This document shows, in pieces, positions 53,995-64,000 of a stretch of 64,000 bases of DNA. Where the stretch lies: assembly GCA_033032175.1 (NCBI GenBank), contig CM065314.1:620001-684000 (forward strand). The letters run 5' to 3'. Origin of the DNA: Saturnia japonica. Taxonomy: Eukaryota > Arthropoda > Insecta > Lepidoptera > Saturniidae. The notes below the pieces were generated by a model that worked only from the letters and a program-made list of their open reading frames with translations, was not told the origin of the DNA and searched no databases. Numbering within the stretch: the stretch's first letter is position 1; each line of letters opens with the position of its first letter. A program made the position numbers and the translations under genes.

Positions 53995-54970
53995 CCTACC
54001 TAATAATATTATAAAGCTGAAGAGTTTGGTTGAACGCGCTAATCTCAGGAAGTACTAGTTGGAATGGAAAACATATTTTAATGTAGGATAGCCCATATAA
54101 CGAACAAGGCTATAGGATACATAAAATAACGCTACGACAAATAGGATCGGAGCATCAATGAAAAATGTTGCAAAAACGGGGAAAATTTATTCCTTATGAA
54201 AGTTTCCATTGCGTACTGTTATACCCCTGCCATGTAAGCCTTAATGCTGCCTTAACAACTCGATGTCAGCAGAACCTCGCTAGTCTTCATTAACCAACGA
54301 TAGAACAGTCAGTCGGACTTCTACTCTCAAACCAGACGGTTGCTTATGGATCATATCTTCCACCGCGGAACCATAGTTCATTTCGAAATCAAATAAAAGT
54401 TCTCCGCGAGTGAACGTTGTCTTTTTTTTTTTAAAAGACATCCTAAGAAACCCGTATAACAGTGCGCTGCGTAAATGGTTGAAGTTACGCAGCAATAATG
54501 TATGACGGAATTGTTTCCTTTAAAAAGTTCTAAAAAAAGTCCGCGATAGCATATGTCTATCTTTTAAAGTTGATGCAATATAACCTTTTTTATGGTAATA
54601 AAATTTGTTCTAAAATAATGCATTATTTGCGAAGATTTTTTTATTAACATGGTAAAAATACTTATCGAAATAAGTACTTTACTCATCAAAAGTATGTATT
54701 TAATTTTGGACAAAATTGCCCTTTACATCATTTGATTTGAATGAATACCTTAGGAGATATCACAGTTTTAAAATATCTCCGCAGCAAAATAATAATCAAG
54801 TACTGCGTGTGTATTATAGAATAATGTGGCAGGCGGGCGGCTCCCTTAAATTGTATTGTAGGTGTCTACTACAATAATAATTGTTATATGTCTCTGCCTA
54901 CGTCCCACTCTCTCTAATCCACTCTCTCTCTTATGTAACGCAGACGAAGTTGCGCGGGTCAGTTAGTGAT
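53995..54970 (+). repeat. Repeat family V, copy 2 (with insert)
   Basis: Matches 27856-28460, from the gttgaacgcgctaatctcag block through agtccgcgatagcatatgtc, and extends to about 54970 (gacgaagttgcgcgggtcag). The copy is interrupted at 54218-54465. Confidence 0.65.
54218..54465. mobile_element. About 247-bp insertion with 10-bp inverted ends
   Basis: Absent from the parallel repeat at 27856-28460, where the flanks tgcgt and gcgctgcg are contiguous. The insert starts actgttatac and ends gtataacagt, a 10-bp inverted repeat. On the minus strand the interior has a coding-like frame (GELLFDFEMNYGSAVEDMI, then KQPSGLRVEVRL) that I do not recognise. It is probably a MITE, perhaps carrying a captured fragment. 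Confidence 0.6.
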
Positions 54971-55028
54971 TAATAACTTATATCCGTTCTCGATTAAAAG
55001 TAACAATGTGGTCGAAGATGGAAACATA

Positions 55029-55330
55029 CTAATCTGAAAGAACCCATTGATAAATTCTTAACGACAAACTTTCAATCATTACCGTCATTATTTCATCAAA
55101 GTCATCCACTATTAGACTTAGACCACCTCCAATGATAGCCAAAGTGACCGGGCATTTGGTGTTCGTCTCCAGCTGCTTCCCACAACCTTCACCAAGTTGT
55201 TTGTCCTTGTGGCAGTTCGCCAGCGCTGGATCTTCCAATACGAAATCGCCATTCGAGATTGCTTTGGACTCATTAGCCATCCAATATATAAGCCACTTGC
55301 CCCGACCACTGCCACTTAAATCTATCAGTT
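55029..55330 (-). pseudogene. LINE (RTE-like) C-terminal fragment
   Basis: The minus frame from 55315 reads IQRWRTATRTNNLVKVVGSS, then WRRTPNARSLWLSLEVV. This is the conserved tail of RTE-type polymerases (TRWTDDLVKVAGSSW...DRSLWRSL pattern), followed by a frame change. It is a short 5'-truncated relic. Confidence 0.55.
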
Positions 55331-55619
55331 ATCAGAGCGTAAATCGGTGATTTTGTCTCGTGCGTATGTCTTCATATCAGATTTGATCATGCAATAAAAC
55401 TTGGAGCGTAGCCTTCCCATTGCCTCTTGAGCAATTTTTAGCTTTCTTCTGATACCTGAGTAGCCTTGTCTCAGCACCATATATCATTTTAACAACATCC
55501 TCGGTCAAAGACTTGAAATAATGAAGTATCCTGGAATTTCAATTTGCCGGTGGTGTTTAATTGTGAAACTACTATAAACTCCCGATCACAATGCTTTTTT
55601 TATAGTGTAGCTCATCAAA

Positions 55620-56110
55620 TTAACAGTACTGTCTCTGATGGTAAGCACTGTACAGATCTAATGGTGACCATTGAGAGATCGGAAATCTATCGACGGTCAC
55701 CGCTGCCAAGCCCACTTGCATAAATATCTCTTCACGGTATGCTTGAAGGACCCGATGTACACATACCCAGACATAGAATACACTAAGGTTATACAATATT
55801 TCCACCATACATAAAAAGCTCAGGCAAACTAGGATTGGAATCAACGTCATCCAAAGCGGTATCCAATCACGCTGACCCATCATTACTTCTAAAATATTAT
55901 CGTAAAATCTACCCTCTCACTTCTGAACTTCTGAATTGTTTGATATATGTTAAACCCATATACTCCGTCAACGTAAAAATAAGGGAAACTCTTTAAAACT
56001 GTTTTGTCAGTTATCGTATTTGTATTTCTTGTATAATCACTAAACCAAGGAGGCGATAATGTTATTATGTAGACGGAATTTAATGATAAGACAAGAAATT
56101 GCACGCACAT
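55620..56110 (-). other. Possible membrane-protein exons, unproven
   Basis: The minus frame 55883-55620 encodes two hydrophobic stretches (LWMTLIPILVCLSFLCMVEI and LSVFYVWVCVHRVLQAYREE). The second resembles the last helix of small insect four-helix membrane proteins (VWVC.H.L..AYREE pattern). An acceptor-like atattttag stands just before it, after another minus frame (56110-55889). The 3' part runs into the interspersed repeat of family 5160-5530, so it may be an exonised or chance frame. Confidence 0.2.
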
Positions 56111-56242
56111 GATAAGTGATCAATATAGAATAGATAAAAAAAAACAACCTTTGCTTTAGGTAATCTAACAAAAACAAACTTTATCAGTTTTAACAAAGAA
56201 ATCTGAAGAATAATCGTATGGAACCCTAGATGATGAAACTAT

Positions 56243-56575
56243 ACTTACTAGCTATCGCTCTAAGGTCGAAATTCGACTTTTTAATCATAGACTATTTTCT
56301 GTTTGACATTTGCAATATGAAACTAAACAATGAATATATCACTTCCTGTCACTTTTCATTGAGTGACAATGTCAATATTGTGGGAGGTCTAAGTTCTTAT
56401 CGGGTTAGGATTCCCAGTATTAATTTATTATATTAGTAACAGATATTATAGATAAATTTTAGCTTTCTGCACTCCTTCTCCATATAAACTTTAACCATGC
56501 TAAATTTCACAGTCTTCCGTGCACGGAACACGCTTAAAAAGGGATAGAAAGCTTTTGATTCACGTATTAATGTAG
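56243..56575 (+). repeat. Repeat family Y, copy 3
   Basis: Matches 8843-9200, including gtcacttttcattgagtgac, gtgacaatgtcaatattgtg and the closing tctccatataaactttaacc block. Confidence 0.65.
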
Positions 56576-57261
56576 AGATTAAAGTAAAACAAAAAAACAA
56601 TTTTAAACTGAAAACAACTACAGTTTTCTTTTTTGACGTACGAGCGCAATGAACAATAACAAGGAATATTGGAAATCATTGAAAGGTTGAAAAGTGCGGG
56701 AAAAAATTGTATAATATTATGTTGGAAGTTTGAAGTTACAGACATGAAAGTTTCTATCTATGTTAATTAATAGTTACAAACATACATATATATTATAAAC
56801 ACACGTTTAACTTTTCTATAACAAACCTTAAAAATGTAAAAAGGGAGGTGCTGTAACTTTATATCATGCAGTTGATGCTTCGCTCAGTGTAACCAAGATA
56901 TCTGAAATTCAAAGACAGAAATTCCGAACTGATAATTCATAAATCTTTCTTGATGACCGTTGTTTTAGATTGATAAAGGATGCAAAGAAATTTTTATTAA
57001 TTTTATTAGTACGGCTGGAAATATTTTTTTCCAGATATATTATCTACAGTACAGTTATGAGTAATATTGATGAAAAGCAAACCTTGGACTTGCATGGATT
57101 TAAAGTGCTCGTCGAGTGGCACTGTTCAAAGTTCATTCTGACCACTATCATCACTGTGTTTTCAAATCTAATATCTGAGGAACATAACACAATATTCAGT
57201 AACAAGTTTTTTTGTTCTCTAAAATCATTCTTGTACGAATACTATGACTAATCATAATTTT
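56576..57261. other. AT-rich intergenic
   Basis: The 93-residue plus frame at 56970-57251 has no recognisable motif. Nothing else is visible. Confidence 0.3.
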
Positions 57262-57800
57262 TAGGGTTCCGTAATTAAAATATAATTAAAAACCCGAATC
57301 CTTATAGAATCACTTTGTTGCCCATCTGTTTGTTTTTCCATGAGTCCTTTTTCTCGAAACGGATTGAGGGCTAAGTCGAAATTAATATCGTATATTATGT
57401 AAGGTCTGTAGTATGTTTCTTGGATAACGCAATAAAGAAATACGGCCGTTGATACAAAAAATCCCGCTCACGGAGTTATTAAAAGCTATAGGTTACTTCC
57501 CGGGGACCTACAGTCTTGACATTTGACATGAAGGAAGATATTTTGGCATAAGCTAAAGAAAAAATACGAAAATATTATATTTACAATTCCCCTTGGAATA
57601 ATAAGGGACAAAGATATATTTTCTGTTTATTTCACATATAAAACATGCGAGCGCCCGCAAAATAAATGATTGTCACTTGAAACAGGTATCGTCACGCATC
57701 GAAGACTGAAGATTATAAAGTGAATAATACAAATAGTATTTATATGTGAAATACGGAATCCTCAGGGCACGAGTTCGACTCGCTGCTTCTAGAGTGTTTT
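57262..57800 (+). repeat. Interspersed repeat bounded by 'agggttccgta' and 'gagttcgactcgc'
   Basis: Starts tttagggttccgtaattaaa and ends at gaatcctcagggcacgagtt and cgactcgctgc, phrases typical of a very common lepidopteran MITE-like repeat. Non-coding. Confidence 0.5.
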
Positions 57801-58368
57801 TATTACTTGAACCACTGTTTCTTGTAAAAAATTATTAACGTCTTGGTTTTTTTCTTAAATTACTTTGAAACTGCAGAATTATATCTACCTACGTACGTAT
57901 TACGTACATCTGTGATGAATAATAATCTAGTAAGATTAGGTGGACATCCAAAATCGTAACGATATCTTGAACTGGTTTGGCATTTCAAGTCATTTTCAAG
58001 ATTATGAATAAAACTGCTTTGTGGCGTAAAAGGGCGAAGGAATAGTCATGGTGACAATAGTCACCTGTGCGTGCTAAAACTTAGTAGATGAACCTGCGTA
58101 GATAGTGTTGCTAGGTGTCAATAATAATCTACGGGAAAAGTTTTTGAAATCTGACAGACATAGCGTTGGGACAGTAATAAAGGCGGAAATTTTTTAATCT
58201 ACTTCCTGTCATGACAATGAAAGAAAGTGACCTTTAAATAGCAGTGATATATCTCCCAATTAAAATTAGATGATATGAATTATTGATGGCCAACTTCTTT
58301 TTGCTGTATGTATGACCCTTTACATATGATAGTTTCACTATAATTGTGTCCGCCTGGATCGTCATCCG
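57801..58368. other. Intergenic, nothing recognised
   Basis: No gene and no second copy seen in the window. Confidence 0.3.
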
Positions 58369-58511
58369 TGTGTAAGGTTGCCTGTCGACTCAAGCGGAGC
58401 TGTGAAAACTTCGACCAATAGAAATGCATGAAATTCTATAAATGCAATTCTATTGGATGAAATTTTCGCAGCTCCGCTTCGTGCCGCTTTAGTGGACAGG
58501 CAACCTAACAC
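58369..58511. mobile_element. Short palindromic MITE (about 143 bp)
   Basis: gtgtgtaaggttgcctgtcg at the left mirrors the right end (gacaggcaacctaacac). Complementarity continues inward through gcggagctg...aaa and ccaatagaa, so nearly the whole unit is a hairpin. Confidence 0.75.
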
Positions 58512-58699
58512 CATGGGAGAGGGTTAGGGGATTAAGGGATGTCGATTTACATCTTCAGCACTGAGACGCTGAAGCCAACCTCAACTGCGCGTGGTGCACC
58601 CACGATAGAGATAACGGGATGGTAGTGCTGTGCAACGTGACTGTGTCGCGACCTCCATGCATGTGGTGAAAAGTCCGTCATAGTGACTCACATTTACAT

Positions 58700-59090
58700 G
58701 TTGCGTTTTGGGACCAGCCTGTGCATGTCCAAATGAATGCAGGCCAGCATGATAGCGGCGACTGTCGATGGATTACGATCTCTTGGTACTCAACGTTGTG
58801 TCAGGATTGTGGTGTGCTTACTATCAAGGACGGTGGCGAAAATTAGTGCTACTACTCCTATATAAAAAAAAAACCACAGTGGCACGCATAGGCGATTTAC
58901 GTTCCGGGTTGAGTGATCCAATGAACGTCATATACATCAGTCATCGTCATCATCAGTCAGAATGATTCTCTTTTGGTGTTCTCACGTTTCGGGATAATTT
59001 AATGTATATCCAGCTGTCGAGAGGTTAATAGGCTGACATGATAGTAACGAACGGCGATGGATAACAACTCTCGTTGGTCTCAAACGATTT
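58700..59090 (+). repeat. Interspersed repeat related to 5160-5530
   Basis: gccagcatgatagcggcgac, then tgtcgatggattacgatctc and gtgcttactatcaagga. A second partial unit at 58990-59070 has tatatccagctgtcgagag and gtaacgaacggcgatgga. Confidence 0.45.
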
Positions 59091-59094
59091 AAAA

Positions 59095-59305
59095 AAGAAT
59101 GGAGGCGAGTTCTCAATTCCATTGTATTTTTTTATGGGTGTTCAGCCATATCTTCTTTGTTTATGAACCGATTTGGATGCTTCTTATTTCGTTGGAAATG
59201 TGGTCCGGTCCCATTTTAATTCCATTGCCATTGAGCCTTCGACTTCGAAGATACGGAAGGGAACTCATCAAAATCATTGAAGAAGGCTTTCTTTTTTGTT
59301 AAAAA
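59095..59305 (+). repeat. Repeat family W, copy
   Basis: ttctcaattccattgtattt, ttctttgtttatgaaccgat, gtggtccggtcccattttaa, cttcgacttcgaagatacgg and atcattgaagaaggctttct. Confidence 0.6.
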
Positions 59306-60900
59306 TTGTCTTATGCCGTCATTTAACCGTGTACCTAAAAAAAACTATAATTGAGGATTTTTTTTGTCACCAATGAAATACAAAACGGAATGTAAATATC
59401 GTTCTATCTTATCTTATATTATTACTCCTTATATCACTTTTTCGATACGTCAACCATATTATTTGGCATCGTAGAAAAACAATAACGCGTTGCCTATAAA
59501 TTTATTGTACGTACGGACACACCTCCGAGAGGACGTTAGTTTTAGACAATCCATTCTATTTAGTTGTCTGTAAGTCTACAAGTATATTATGTGAGTAATA
59601 CTTATATATATGTATACTATTATTATTGTATAGAGAATAAGCAATCTCCGTGAATACTAATTTGATTCTTGAAGTTCTTTCACATAAAGAAAACAACGTT
59701 CTTCATAAGTTACGTAGGCTTTCTTCAAAGTGACTGTACTTCAGTCTTATGGGCCCTGGAGCCTTTAGACTAGAGGGTTTGACTGCTTCAACGTGCTTGG
59801 AAGTGACGCAGGCTAATTTGTAATACGATTGTATTTAGTTAATACCGTTTTATTTTCCAAGTTTTATGAGATGAAAACTTCTAAAGGCATATTTTGTTTT
59901 TTTTTGTACGGGGTAAACTTATTAGTTCGCGTTACCGACAGCGACATGTAACAGTATGCCTGTGGTTATAATTAAGACGTGTTAAATTATATATAACTTT
60001 TTTACATGGAAGTTGAAAAGTTAATTCTCTTGCAAACGAGCATGTACAATGAAAATTAAAGTAATCATTAAATCGTACTTCAGCGATCACGATCGTAACT
60101 GAGAGTCAAAGGTTGAGTGAAACAGAACATTATGTCAGTATAACAGAGCGTGACAGCATATCGCAAGCGTGGGCTATTCAATTACTGGTCTATGTTAATT
60201 GTTGCTCGGAGTTCCAATATATGTGAAGAACAAGATTAATGTTAATAATTTCAATTTACAAATTATGAAATTTTAATTATTACTACTAAAAAAAAAAACA
60301 CAGTTATTCCAAAGTTTTAAGTTTTCACTCCTGTCGCTGCTAGTGGGTTTTTAGAAGCGTGGGGTAGAATTTTATTTGTATACATATACAAAAATAATAA
60401 GATTGAAGTTTCTGTTTATAATGTCAAAATAACAGCTTATTACTGAATATGTATGAAAGTATAAACGGGATTTATAAGAACAAAAGAATTTTCAAATTTT
60501 TTTTCCTGTACATTTGTTTCGGCTAATCTCCGAAAGGGTTGCACCAATTTTAAGCAGATAGCTGATGTTATAAGAAGTACCTTAGGCCACTTTTATTTTA
60601 GAAAAGCAATTAGGGTTCCACGGAAATGAATTTAACATCAGTAAAACCGTGGGATACAGCCAGTTTAAAATATTTCTGCGATTAGCGGAGTGTCTAAAGT
60701 TTTGGCGTTCGAATGGTTAAGGCTGGTGAAATAATAATGATGCGTTGTCTTCCAATTCGATGCGATTTGATGATTCCAATGACCTAATGTCGCGATAAAT
60801 CTTCAATTATTCGCGTGTATATACGAATGTAATGTAAATAAGTAATATGTATAAAGAATGTAATTAGTAATACTGTCAAAAATATGGTGAGGAAATTTAA
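59306..60900. other. AT-rich intergenic
   Basis: The segment at 60470-60660 (cggctaatctccgaaagggt, then gcaccaattttaagcagata) is repeat-like. No gene is supported. Confidence 0.3.
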
Positions 60901-61430
60901 ATGTTTAAGCCTGATGGTATGTGGTTACCCATGGAGAGGAGCTCTGGAAACCTTAGTCACCGCAGGATTACAACACAAGGTTATTTAGCTGCGATCTTCT
61001 GGAGGTTGTGGGTATTCCACTAGTTGCCAGGGTAGCTCCATATATTTTAGTGGTCGCAGTTTATCGTTTTGGTCACAATCCCACCTGGTCTTAAGTGACC
61101 ACGTGACCCAAGGTGTAGCATGCATAGTGGAAGATTTGCTGTAAGTGTAGCTGCCGGATCACACCTACTGGTGCTTGGCGACAGATTTTCAACTTGAGGG
61201 TGGTAGATAGCCAAGTGGACATTAGAAAAGCCCTACCACTATGCTGTCTATGCTAAATCTTAAATATTTAACTTTTTCTTTTTTACGTTTATTATTGTAC
61301 TTAAATAATACTGTAAGTCCTCTCGGCTGCAACTGAAAATCAGCGCTGGGGCTATTCAGAACAGTGGCATCTAGCTTATGCTGAGTTGTACGCCCTTTGT
61401 AGTGGACTACGGCACATAGGGTATAGGTAT
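60900..61430 (+). repeat. Interspersed repeat block upstream of the P450
   Basis: Text such as aagcctgatggtatgtggtt, acccatggagaggagctctg and tcagcgctggggctattcag is characteristic of lepidopteran SINE/LINE-tail repeats. Non-coding. Any P450 promoter would have to lie between here and 61720. Confidence 0.4.
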
Positions 61431-61716
61431 TACATTTTAAATTAATTTATTTAAATATTAAAGAAGCGCCAACAGCGCGCATATTTTACTTGAGCCATCG
61501 TTACAAATCATTCTAAGTCTAATACAGATATGCGAACCTATTACAGGCGCCATCTACATTGATAAAATAAAATAACGCAATTAATTTTTTTGTTATGTTT
61601 TATCTGTAAAAATTGTGTGTCCGTATTTTCACAGCAATAAATATATTTTCTTTCTTTCTATGGTTTCATTACGATGCAATGCGAGGCATGTAGATAATGT
61701 TGTGTTCATTTTCCAG

Positions 61717-61919
61717 AAAATGATTACTCTGATATGGGTGGTCATAGGCCTGGTTGCGTTGGTGCAATATCTACGGAAAGCATACTCTAAGTTTAGTTCA
61801 TATGGTGTGAACACCATTAAACCAATTCCAATACTTGGTAATGCATATCCTGTATTAAGTCGACAGAGACACATTGCGGATGACTTTGATATACTTTACA
61901 AAGCTTTTCCGGATGATAA
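61717..61919 (+). CDS. Cytochrome P450 (CYP9-type), first coding exon
   Basis: The ATG at 61720 opens 66 full codons plus two bases. A hydrophobic membrane anchor (ITLIWVVIGLVALVQYL, residues 2-18) is followed by a basic stop-transfer stretch (RKAYSKFSSYGV), the Pro-rich hinge KPIPILGN (34-41) and RQRHIADDFDILYKAFPDD. This arrangement, including YG.....KP.P.LGN and LY.AFPD, is that of insect CYP9 enzymes, probably CYP9A. The exon ends at a strong donor (GTAAGT, 61920 on), a phase-2 intron. A polypyrimidine tract and AG (61715-61716) just before the ATG suggest a 5' UTR exon upstream. The product would be an ER-bound monooxygenase for xenobiotics or endogenous lipids. The heme-binding region lies outside the window. 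Confidence 0.82.
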
Positions 61920-62740
61920 GTAAGTTTTATGTTATTTATTTTTATATTTAACGCGTTTAATAGACGATAAAATTGTGAGATGATGTAACCGAAGTGTGGT
62001 ATGATGAAATCAGGCATCAATGCATCAATCAACATGATAACGTTAGATTAGTTTTCACAATTAAACAAATAAAAGTCAGTAAAAAGAATCACGTTATTGA
62101 AGTAAACGAAACAACGACACTACAAAGAGACAATCACATACATCTACTGTAGGGTTTAGCGTGCGAGAGAATGAGATAGAATACAATATACATTATTATA
62201 TTAAAATAGAGTGTTATATTATTACTTTCGAAAATTCAGTTGTGTATACCTACAAATATAATATGTATTAAGAAAACACAAACTGTTTTAAGTACCATTT
62301 GTAAGGTCATCGTATAGACAAAATTCAATTTAATCAGGGCGTGCAAACAATTTTATACTTTATATGTTAATATTGACATATTTATTACAAATGTGCCTTT
62401 CCTAAAACGCAGTTTACGCAGAGACTTTTTCAGAAATTTTTAAGTAACTTTTGTATTAATTTTAGTATGGGTTTGTCTTCGTGGCTGACTGTCTTTCTTT
62501 TTCGTTTATACTTTTCTTTTCTGTTTGTAAAAACTTGTATTAAGCCTTCTATTTCGATAATTTTTACTACTCTTTCTATTAGCTATAAGTTTTTCTAACA
62601 ATGTAAAATAAAATAAATAAATAAAAATTACATATACAGTGTTTCCTATTATATTGGTTTCCTTTTCGTATGTGCGCGTGCGCCTGCGTAACACGAAGCC
62701 ATGTATTCTAAAGGTTTCACTTTTACTACGTGTGAACTGA
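61920..62740 (+). other. P450 intron, first part
   Basis: Begins GTAAGT. No second P450 exon is visible before the window ends, so the intron exceeds 2 kb unless a very short exon was missed. Confidence 0.5.
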
Positions 62741-62799
62741 ACTCATGTTTTTTTAACCGATTTCAACAAAAGATGGGATATTACTCAGTTCAAATGTAT

Positions 62800-62970
62800 A
62801 TATTTATATAAGAGATGTTAAGCTATAACTTGTTTATTTATGAACATATTTGGATGATTATTTTTATTAGGATAGGGCATTTTATTGGTATTGGATCTTC
62901 AACTTCGAAGATACACCAGGCAACTCTTCGAATACATTGAATTTGGTTTTCATTTTCATTAAACATTGTC
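62800..62970 (+). repeat. Repeat family W, copy inside the P450 intron
   Basis: ttgtttatttatgaacatat, ttggatgattatttttatta, cttcaacttcgaagataca and ttgaatttggttttca match 59095-59305 and 53224-53470. Confidence 0.5.
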
Positions 62971-64000
62971 TTCTATACTTGAATGGTTAACTTCATTATG
63001 TTGTTGGTACCTACGCGGGTAAGTTATCTATGTTTTGTTACGTAATACGTTAGTACACATTAAAAAAATATATATGAGTGTATAAATTAGTATATGTCGA
63101 TAGTTTCCCATATACCGCTTACCTAAAAGACACAAGAACTTAATAAACTTGCTATCAAAGAACGCGAAACACAAAATTGAGTCATGAAGATGTGGATTAG
63201 GAAATGTTTACATCTAACAATCGATGCGAGTTGATCAAGATTATAACAGCAGTGTTTAAGTCTGTTCAAATTATTATCGCCCTACGGCCGTTTTCAATAA
63301 TCTATCTAACCACTGGTTTTGTTACCGACGATAGAAATATACATGTTTCAGTAAAGCCTTTGCATTTCAATAACATATCTTCGGATAGCTAGTTCTATCC
63401 CCAAGTCAGATATATATTATTGAATACGGCAATTAGTTGGACGATTTTAGTGTTACTCCCGTGGGCAATTAATAATGCCGTGTGTTACATTTAAAGAATT
63501 TATTGTTGTTCACACGAGAATAGTCTACAATATACATGCAAAATTCTTTTTATTAAGTTTACCCATAGCTGTACAATATTTCTAATGCTAACATACAGTT
63601 TAAGAAAATATACTAAATGCAACAAATAATTAAAAGCTGTTCTCTTTCAATACCAGTTGTGACAGTGATATAAATAATTTGTTTGCTTATTACAGAACCC
63701 TATGTCATAAACCCTGTGAGGAATGTGATGAGAATAGCAGGTAGAAATATAAAAAAGTAGACGGTATCCTTGTGAACCGATTTAAATACAACTTTGATTA
63801 ACATTTGACTGTGTTCAACAATAATATCGTTTATTATTCCATCTAATTCTGAGTAACGAATGCTCGTGTGTAAAGTACGTAAAAACTATAATTATGCTAA
63901 GTTATCTATCTCGCTTCTAAAGGTTCGTGGGAAGATATGAAATATTGCGGCCAGTAGTGATTCTTCGCGATTTAGAACTGATAAAAAAGGTCACTATTAA
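62971..64000 (+). other. Remaining intronic DNA to the window end
   Basis: AT-rich. An acceptor-like ttgcttattacag at about 63695 is followed by an immediate stop in the required phase, so it does not fit the next P450 exon. No gene or second-copy repeat is seen. Confidence 0.35.

Noticed and set aside
1..64000. CRISPR array, bacterial operons or phage
   Set aside because: No regularly spaced repeats or prokaryotic gene layout. Introns, SINEs, LINEs and LTR elements show eukaryotic DNA.

Overview
The window reads as insect nuclear DNA, most probably from a moth or butterfly. It is AT-rich and gene-poor, and it is crowded with transposon families common in Lepidoptera: tRNA-headed SINEs, mariner, gypsy and BEL/Pao LTR elements, and non-LTR elements with long 3' tails. 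The host genes fit an insect detoxification or metabolism neighbourhood. Lepidoptera is an inference from these families; no marker gene proves it.

Host genes. Three single-exon short-chain dehydrogenase/reductase (SDR) genes lie at 4118-4900 (-), 14166-14906 (+) and 18146-18928 (-). The first and third are close paralogues that still share promoter DNA; the middle one is more distant. All three keep the NAD-binding glycine motif and the Asn-Ser-Tyr-Lys active site, and their chain pattern is that of the insect 15-hydroxyprostaglandin-dehydrogenase-like or alcohol-dehydrogenase-like SDRs. At the right end, 61720-61919 (+) is the first coding exon of a CYP9-type cytochrome P450. Its intron runs past the window edge.

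Mobile DNA from left to right: helitron helicase debris inside an inverted repeat (0-1.5 kb); non-LTR fragments (1.6-3.2 and 6.5-7 kb); a gypsy-type pol bounded by about 227-bp inverted repeats instead of LTRs (10.3-13.8 kb); a SINE (20.2 kb); a complete-length but broken mariner (22.2-23.5 kb); a nearly full-length endonuclease/RT LINE (29.3-32.6 kb); a nearly intact gypsy LTR element with 4-bp target duplications (32.9-37.7 kb); an 8.4-kb palindromic composite whose arms each carry a DD41D transposase, one intact and one decayed (43.3-51.7 kb), with a BEL/Pao element nested in the left arm; a second SINE (52.9 kb); and many short multi-copy repeats.

The structures most worth a second look are the inverted-repeat-flanked gypsy pol at 10.3-13.8 kb and the TA-flanked palindromic composite at 43.3-51.7 kb. 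The BEL/Pao element inside the composite has an intact 828-codon reading frame that joins Gag-protease directly to the integrase tail.
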